64,000 nt of DNA from Asterochloris sp. CNOR1 (taxonomy: Eukaryota; Chlorophyta; Trebouxiophyceae; Trebouxiales; Trebouxiaceae), in the NCBI GenBank assembly GCA_963969365.1, contig OZ017749.1:3472001-3536000 (forward strand), given 5' to 3'. Made by a program: the position numbers and the translations under genes. The first letter of the stretch is position 1, and every line of letters begins with the position of its first letter. The notes below the pieces were generated by a model, which did not search any database, was not told where the DNA came from, and worked only from the letters and a program-made list of their open reading frames with translations. Of the stretch, positions 57,170 to 64,000 are shown piece after piece.

Positions 57170-60100
57170 ATGATGTGGCCAGCAAGGGGTAGTGCCATGC
57201 TCATTGCCCTCATAGTGCAGACATCAGCATCGCATGCATCCCAGAGCCAGCATCCAACAGCTGCCCTGAAGACACTGCTGGAGTGGGCCCCATTGATGGG
57301 CATCAAATGCCCCAACATTGGGCCCTACATATCTCCGTCAGGGCTGCAGGGGATGGCCGCAATACAGGACATCCGGGCTGATGAGGTTCGCTCAACCTGT
57401 TGTGCCGAGAAGACACCGCAGCAGAGGCGGCAGCAAAGCAAGTGTCCATACTTCATGATAGAGCCAAGCTGCACTTTGCTGTTGCTGGAGCGCAGCTGGG
57501 CCTCCCTATTGGGATAGTCAGTCACTGGCATGATTGTGCGCTTTGCATTGCACAGCACATGTTGCCCAGCACCAATCATCAAAAGCTGCCATTCAAGTCA
57601 GGCCTGCTGCTGTGTAGGTCGTCATCAGTACGCCACTGGAGGCCACCATCAAGGTGCGCAGCTTATGTCACCTCTACCCTGTTGCACAAGGCCTGTGCAC
57701 TGGCTCTGCATTGGATGTGGAAGGCAAGTAAGCTGGATGTGCAGTGTGTGCAGTCTGTGCTACCTGGCAGTGCTGCTCTCCTTCTGCTATGAGCCTACTG
57801 CTGAGGCAGGGCATGGTTGACTCTAGTAGCTGCGCTGGGACTGCGTCTAGCAGCACAGGCCGAGCTTGCCGCTCAGGCCAGACATGGTCGACTTCTGTGG
57901 CTCCAGGACCACAAGCCCAGCCTGCTGCTCAAGCCGGGCATGCTCGACTCCTTTGGCTGTGTTCAGTCTGCCTTTAGCAGCGTAGGCCAAGCTTGCTGCT
58001 CAGGCTGGGGTCAACTTCTTGGCTGCTGTCACGCTGGCCCCAATCTGCTGCATAACCTCGATTTTCAGCAGCACAGCCCTGCCTGACTGCAGGCACGGCA
58101 GGGCCAAAGCAACCCAATCCCCCACCTGGTCAGCTCCAAGCACTGGCAGCTCATCTCAGAGCAGCAGCACGCGGACCAGGACCACCACTGGCAAGTGACC
58201 TGCACACCCAGCACCGCCTCTGACAAGTCATGATCTTGAGAGCTGTCCTGACTGGGCTGCCTGTCCCGCGCGGGCAGAAAACATATGTCTGACTGGACAT
58301 CACCCCGCCAGATTGCTTGCATGACATGCACAGCCCCACCACTCATGCCTGTTCATATCCCAGCAGTTATACATGATGGGACAGACCCTCTTTCTGACAG
58401 GACTTCCTGGCATAGATGTTGTCAAGACCTGCTGGAATCTGCCTGACAGCATAACAGAGCTGTATGCAAGCTAATGTACATGACGAATCGGCAGACACAG
58501 GCAGCGCTGCAGCAAAGCCCTGGCTCATTGCCCTGTCAGAGTGCTGCACAAACTGCTGCACAGCTGCACCACAGCCTGCCCGATCACTGCCAGTGCTGCT
58601 GTGGCTGGCACATGGTCCCACCATGCTGCAACATCAGCTCACCCTGCAGTGCTGGGACAGCAGCAGCCAGCTACAATGATGTAAAGCACAAACATCTGTG
58701 GGCACGCCCTGCAGGCATGAGCCCTTGACGCTGCTCCTGCTGAGCGAGGTGCTGGCAGGGCCACGCAGCAAGTTTCAGGTGTACCTGCAGTATCTGCCTC
58801 AGGAATATGACATCCTGCTGCTGTGGGCGCCTGAAGAGCTGCAGGAACTCCAGGATCCTGTGCTGGAGGCAGAGGTGAGGCAGGAGCCCTGCCCAAATTC
58901 AGAGAGGGTCTAGGATTATGAGTGTTCAATGCTGTATCATGGCGATCCGGGCCGTTCTGCTGCTGGCAGTGGTAAGGGGCTTGTTTGAAAGCTGGAGGAT
59001 GGTGCGTGTGGGGCTGCATCCCTGAGTGGTCGAGTGCAGGGTGCCGGTACAAAGCTGCGCAGCTGCTGCTGTCTATTGCATTTTAGAAGACTCCAGGGTT
59101 GAGCACAGTAACAGGCTGGAGCCACAAAGGGTCTAATGAGAGGCCCTCATGTAGCCCACATTGGTATTGTTTGCCATGTGGTCATGCACTGTGCTTGCCT
59201 GGCGGGTCATGCCTGCCCGAGGCGCGAAGCACCTGCAGCCAGAATTGTTGCCTGCCCCCTGACTTGGCTGGCCGATGCTCTGCCTGGACAAGCCAGCATG
59301 CTGGCAGATCTGCACTGCAAAGGGTATGGTCTGGAGGGCACAGCTGTTGCTCCCCACATCTGCAGGCCAGAGGGTGGGGGGGAGAGGCAATGCTCTGGAA
59401 TCCGCACCTGCAGATTTGGGGGAGGGCTGCAATGCTCTAGAGCCGCAGCTGCAGGTCAGAGGGCCCCTGCGATGCTCTGGAAAATTGCACCTGCAGGTCA
59501 GGGGGCCCCTGCGATGCTCTGGAAGCATCTAGAGGAGACGCCTGTGACTCCCCTGTGCCTCCAGGTCAGGGACGAGCTGCACTGCCCAGGAGGTCTCTGG
59601 GGAAGGCACCAGGGGGAAGACCTACATGGCGTCCACAGAGTGTCTGGAGCTTAGACCTGTGACTCTGTCTGCACATGCAGGTCAGGGAGGACCTGCAGCG
59701 CGTCCAGGCAGGCTACCGCCTGCTGCATCGGCAGCCCATTGTCAAAATGCACAATGTGACCCTGGAGCAGTACCAGTGGGCCGTGGCCACCTGCCGCAGC
59801 CGCTCGTTCGCCATTCCCCAAGCACGTGAGTGGCTTGTGCGGCCGATCCGGCTTCAGATGTGCAGTGGGGTTGTGAGAAGCAGGGAGGGAGCCATGCATC
59901 ACTTGTGCTGCTCTGGAGTCACAGCTGCTGCCTCCAAGCTTGTGAAAGGAACATCGTGCCGGGCAATGCATCAAAGCGTGGAGCTGATGCAGGATTTTGC
60001 TCTGCACCATATAACCCTCCCTGGGTGACACACTGCTGCAACAGTGCAAGCCTCAGCTAAACAATGCTGTGCAACCAGGGGCGAGGCGCTTGCATCCGCA

Positions 60101-62324
60101 TACCTGGTGGAGGCCTTCCCTCACCACAGAGCCTGCTGCGCTTGGCACTGCTCCAGCCCAGCACGGCGCTGTTGTGGCTTGCAGTTGATCTGCACATACG
60201 GACTCTGTTCATCCTCTTGTAACCCAAATGGCACAGTGCTGCCCCGTGCTGCTCTCAGCATTGTATGATGATCCTGCTGAGCCCCTTCTGAACCAGGCTT
60301 TTGGCCAGTCTGTCCGGCCTATGGCAGCAGAGCAGCCCTTTTGCTGCTTGTGTGCTGCCTCCTACTGCCCTGCCGCGCTGCACAGCATCAATGATGATCC
60401 AACTGATCCCTCCAGACCCGCCTCCTGCAGCGCCTCTCAGCTGTCGTAACCATGTTGCTCATCCTCTATGACTCAGCCCCTGATGCCGATTCCCCCTTGC
60501 TGCCCTGTAGCTTTGCTGGGCGTTGGGGCAGCCCCTCTGATGGTGACCCTTCTCATCGTCTCGCTGTCCCTGGGGACATCCTTTGCCCAAGAGAGCATCC
60601 CACACAGCAGGCTTCTGCTGTCAGGGTGCCAGGTGCTCATGGCTGCCATCGTGGCCTGGTGGATCATCGATCAGCGCCTGTTGGGCCACGCCCAGCCTGT
60701 GGTAGCCCTGGTCCCTGTGGCTGACGCATTAAACCACCATCATCAGTCCCAGGTAGGGTGCAGGTCAAGCATCATTTGTGGGCTGTGTCTGACGCCCACT
60801 CATCAGCCTGGCTGCTGTCATACCATCAGCCATTTGGTTGGCAAAGGGCGACCACACCTGCCGTCACTTCATGCAAAGTGCAAGGGTTCCATGCTGTCCT
60901 TTGTTCTACATGTGCATCCTGTTTTGGTTGCTGCGGCCAGCACATACCCACAAGGCCTGAGCTACTTGTGCCTTCGAGTGTTGACAATGCAGGCCAAACC
61001 CCACTTCCTGCATGCAGACCGAGTTTGTGATGTCCAGGCAGCCAGCCTTCCAGGTGGTGGCTGGGGCAGGGGGCTTCCATTTGGGCCAAGAGGTGCCTCA
61101 TCCTGCCTGCGCAGGCACGTCAAGTCTCTGCCAATGCATCACGCTTGCCTGAGCACCCGTATGCCCTGCTCTCAGTCGCCCTCTGTCTGCTCTTCCAGAA
61201 GCTTGCCAGGACAGCGCCACGGCAGATGCCCTGCCACCGTCCCCTGGGGTGTGCCTCTGCAGGTGGATGACTCTTATGGCAGGAAAAGCCACGCAGAGTT
61301 TCTGACAGGCTACGGTTTCCTGCCCACGACTGAGGTCGATGAATACGGCATCGACCTGCTGACTCTCCTCCAGAGCAGGCCTGACTTCCCTCAGGAGAGG
61401 CTGGGGGCCCTGGTCACAACAGGTGGCAGCATTGTGCTGGAGACCTTACAGAAGGTCAGCGCTGCCCAGGCTTGAGAGCCTTCTGTGAGCCCGTGAGATG
61501 TCTGGTGCAGGAATGCAACCTCTAGCCTGGACTGCTGGTGCAGTAAAAAGCTAACATTGCCTGCTGTGGCCTGAGAGACCTGCGTGGTGGCTGAGCACCT
61601 GCGGCCCAGCATTGCATCCTGCGCCTTCGGCAACCTGCGTGGTGGCTGCCCACCCCGGGCTGCCACACATGCCGGGCTGCATGCACATGCATGGAACGCA
61701 TTCCAATCTGGCACGGATGCAGGCGAAGGTGTCGGGACATGGCCTGGCCCCTGGCAGCAGGGCAGCAGTGCGGGCCCTGCTGTGCAGTCAGGAGGAGTGG
61801 GAGGCCTCTGCCGCGATCTCCCCAGTGCGCTGGCTGCAAGATGCTGTGTCTCACCGGCTGGTCCCCTCCGCGCTGAGCTTCTTCCAGCTTCCACGCAATG
61901 CAAGCCTGGAACACGTGGTGACACAGGTGAACCTAAAATCTGGCTTCCACTCACCCAGTCTTGCATCGAGCAGTCTGGTCGAAGTGAGCTTCTGGACATG
62001 CTACAGCGGTGTGCACACACTTCAAGCATGCTATGTATGACTCCAATCACATCACGCTGCCGGTCTAGACCTGAGCAGCAAGTGTGTGTAACTTCGACGA
62101 ACATCCCAGCAGTGAGTGCCTGTCAGCACACTTACTGTTGCTGTTGTGCAGTGCTGCAGGTCACTCAGGATTGTTGCAGGGCAGCGCTGGATGGCAAGGC
62201 GACTTCCTTGCAGCAGGATCAGGAAGTGCTAGAGCAGAGTGCTAGCAAAAGGTTCCGGCACCGGCTGACGGTGCAGTACCGCATCGGTCTCAAGCAAGCC
62301 CTGGCAAAGTGCGCCGCCCTTTAA
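57170..62324 (+). CDS. SET-domain protein methyltransferase, Rubisco-LSMT/SETD type
   Basis: Exons seen: 57170-57385, 57618-57653, 58715-58874, 59681-59825, one ending about 60749, 61263-61454, 61723-61926 and 62160-62324. At least one exon between 57653 and 58715 and one near 60.8-61.2 kb remain unplaced. The N-terminus starts MMWPARGSAMLIAL, then LLEWAPLMGIKC and GMAAIQDI, the usual SET entry. The split SET core includes the insert-type helices (LLLLSEVLAGPRSKFQVYLQ, RSFAIPQA), the SAM-site Asn-His in VPVADALNHHHQ and the tyrosine segment SYGRKSHAEFLTGYGFLP. The C-terminal Rubisco-LSMT substrate-binding helices end VQYRIGLKQALAKCAAL. The family methylates lysine or histidine on Rubisco, aldolase or other proteins; the substrate here is unknown. 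The catalytic core is complete except for the unplaced exons. Confidence 0.88.
57806..58040 (+). repeat. Minisatellite with 71- and 56-base units in a SET-gene intron
   Basis: Four units start with GCAGGGCATGGTTGACT, GCCAGACATGGTCGACT, GCCGGGCATGCTCGACT and GCTGGGGTCAACT, and the first three end in GCTTGCCGCTCAG, CCTGCTGCTCAA and GCTTGCTGCTCAG. The alternation of long and short units suggests unequal exchange. Confidence 0.75.
59361..59681 (+). repeat. Five decayed copies of a SET-gene exon start with acceptor
   Basis: The real exon begins ATGCAG|GTCAGGGAGGACC at 59681. Upstream lie CTCCAG|GTCAGGGACGAGC, CTGCAG|GTCAGGGGGCCCC, CTGCAG|GTCAGAGGGCCCC, CTGCAG|ATTTGGGGGAGGG and CTGCAG|GCCAGAGGGTGGG, at about 59563, 59497, 59455, 59413 and 59364. 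The CCTGTGACTC tract before the last two acceptors is also duplicated. Confidence 0.8.
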
Positions 62325-63776
62325 GGCTGTGTCTTGCTTTCTGGCTGCACACTCTAGCCTGGCACAGGCACTGCTGCTACAAGCCTGAGGTAGCCTTACC
62401 CCTCCTAAGTCAACTGGGCGTCCCCATGCGCCATGTCTCTGGAAATCAAAGCTCACCCCACCAGACAAGCTCTCACTTTGTGCCTTGTACCGTAGATTGC
62501 AACATTTGACAGACTTGGCAATCGAAGACCAGGAACAGATCGTTGACAGTGCCCAAGACTCATCTGGAAGCTGCTTGTGGGCAAGATCACATAGGTGAAT
62601 CTCACCACATTTCAAAGGCTCTTTTGCGACTAGCAACAGGCACCTGAGACTGCATAAGTGCACACATCAGGCATTGCCAGTGCATCGGCCAGTGACCTGC
62701 TGAGCACTAGCTCTGTCAACACTTGACACTGTACCAGAATATGCATCAAGGTTGTTGCCGGACGCACATCCAAAGGTCCACGCCTCAAGCACATGCAGCT
62801 TTAGTAGGCGTATCAGTCAAGCAGGATGCATCCTTCTGCAGCCAGGTGGTGTGGCCTGTAGGCAATGTCTCAGTGCACTCTCAGGTGGGGGATTGGCATG
62901 CAGAAGCATCATGGTGGGGTACCACCTGGCCAGGCATTTGTCCTCTGGCAGTCCCAGTCCTCAGTGCACGTGATGGTACGCTGTACTGCTTTGCATGTAA
63001 AGCTTTCACCATCGCGTGCGCTCCTTTCTGTAGCCAGATTGATGTGTAAATGGTGATGGCCGCCACAAGACCATTTGAACTTCAGGAGAAAGCTCTCATG
63101 CTAGAACATCCACATGCGTACCACTTGGGAGAGCAGGGTGTAGCTACCCACCTTGTTGGTCATGGAGAGCTGCCCAAGGGTTGGCATGCTGGCCATATGC
63201 ATATAGCAAGTGCATCTGTACATGTCACAGAATTGGCTTTGCGGTCGCAGCTTAGCCACATTGCGCAAGCACTGCCTCTGCTGCATGAGCCAAATGTAGC
63301 CAGCTGGGACAGTGATCTTGCTGAGAGGGATGTGCCACTGGCACAAGGCGTTGTCCCCAGCTGTGCATTGCAGTAGCGCATTCTCAAAGTATTGATGTTG
63401 ATATGCTGCAGCATAGCTGGCAGCACACCCCAAGGTCCCTCCAGTTGACACCTATACAAGTGACTCAGGAAAGACTGGTCTTCGAGACAGCTCGGCACTG
63501 GCCTCGAGCCATGTTGCCGTCTTCCGGCAGTGCCTGTCATTGTCCAGGGTCTTGAAGAATTCTGCTGGCTCAGTTGTCGCTGCTTCCCTTGACTCAGTAC
63601 TATTTTGACTTGTCCTTTCTCCTTATGCTACCTGTATAAGAAGGTGCTGGCTGTGTACAGTCGTTCAATCTTATTTGCTTTGATTTAGAGGAAAGGAAGC
63701 TGGTTAGTTAACAACCTAGAATGTTAACCACCTGACGCGTCAGTGCGAATCCTTGCAGGAGCTCTCTGAGGGCACC
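62325..63776. other. SET-gene 3' region and promoter of the next gene
   Basis: TGTAA occurs at 62996-63000 and 63045-63049 on the plus strand, about 700 bases after the stop, as expected for a chlorophyte poly(A) signal. Nothing coding was supported; minus-strand open frames at 63.1-63.5 kb have no splice signals or domain. TATAA at 63635-63639 (CCTGTATAAGAAGG) lies 138 bases before the next start codon and is a plausible TATA box. Confidence 0.55.
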
Positions 63777-63836
63777 ATGGCAAGACTCCTGCAGCTGCTG
63801 TGCCTTCTTCTGGCAGGATCTTGTGTCATGGCGCAG
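63777..63836 (+). CDS. First exon of a secreted or membrane protein (runs off the window)
   Basis: ATG at 63777 in a strong context (GGCACCATGG) opens 20 codons, MARLLQLLCLLLAGSCVMAQ, a typical signal peptide with a Leu-rich core and an Ala-containing end. It is followed by a consensus donor CAG|GTGCGT. The rest of the gene lies beyond or near the window end, so the product is unknown. An open frame on the other strand covers the same bases but lacks comparable signals. Confidence 0.6.
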
Positions 63837-64000
63837 GTGCGTGCTGCTGGGCGTTATCTCGACACCTGTTATCTTGACACCTCCTGTGGCCCCCATCAGC
63901 TGTAGACAGTGTCTCTCAGTCTTTGCCAGATCTGCAAAGCAACCACCTGCTTCCAGCTCCAGCAGCCATACCTTGGAAGGCACTCCTTCCCCCTGCTTCT

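Noticed and set aside
60468-61475. 335-codon plus-strand frame taken as one exon of the SET gene
   Set aside because: Only about the last 64 codons and the VPVADALNHHHQ part match the family; the stretch between reads like intron and carries donor and acceptor signals, so the continuous frame is accidental.
63101-63540. Minus-strand frames of 116 and 126 codons
   Set aside because: No domain, no splice signals, and they lie between the SET-gene poly(A) signals and the TATA box of the next gene.
1-64000. CRISPR array, operon or mobile defence system
   Set aside because: All recognised genes are intron-containing eukaryotic housekeeping genes; the repeats are degenerate, tandem without unique spacers, and tied to exon edges.

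Overview
The window is eukaryotic nuclear DNA, most likely from a green alga (chlorophyte). The evidence is gene content and gene structure. Every recognisable protein is split by spliceosomal introns of about 100-900 bases, with donors usually GTGAGC-like and acceptors usually CTGCAG. The genes include an ER membrane complex subunit, a B-type cyclin, an HMMR-like coiled-coil protein, a DnaJ-X protein and a Rubisco-LSMT-type SET methyltransferase. TGTAA, the usual chlorophyte poly(A) signal, lies downstream of two genes. No tRNA, rRNA, CRISPR array or autonomous transposon was seen. The species cannot be named from the sequence alone.

Layout. 0.2-2.2 kb: 3' end of a Gly/Met/Ser-rich gene (+). 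3.1-4.5 kb: EMC7 (-), divergent from a complete cyclin B gene (+, 4.7-8.3 kb). 8.6-12.7 kb: CobW/ZNG1-type GTPase whose first visible exon encodes TPR repeats (+). 13.8-18.3 kb: EamA-type membrane transporter (-). 20.4-23.8 kb: formyltetrahydrofolate deformylase PurU (+, 5' end not found). 24.0-25.1 kb (upstream exons perhaps to 26.3): C-terminally anchored membrane protein (-). 26.8-41.2 kb: giant HMMR/RHAMM-like coiled-coil gene (-). 41.3-45 kb: three poorly resolved genes. 45.0-49.8 kb: glycine-rich protein (-). 50.6-56.8 kb: DnaJ-X co-chaperone (-), divergent from a SET methyltransferase (+, 57.2-62.3 kb). 63.78 kb: first exon of a secreted protein (+). These are independent housekeeping genes, not an operon or defence island.

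EMC7, cyclin B, the transporter and most of PurU, the GTPase, the DnaJ protein and the SET protein were spliced by eye, and the reading phase closes across every junction listed for them.

The most unusual signal is in the introns. At about ten junctions in seven genes, an intron holds decayed tandem copies of the neighbouring exon edge together with its splice site, in arrays of two to five units. Examples are 15724-16049, 19956-20315, 25083-25163, 36775-36933, 37419-37521, 52895-52968, 53122-53361 and 59361-59681. Three introns also appear to be GC-AG (EMC7, GTPase, PurU). Local tandem duplication across splice junctions, followed by decay of the extra copies, would explain how these introns grew; this is an inference.
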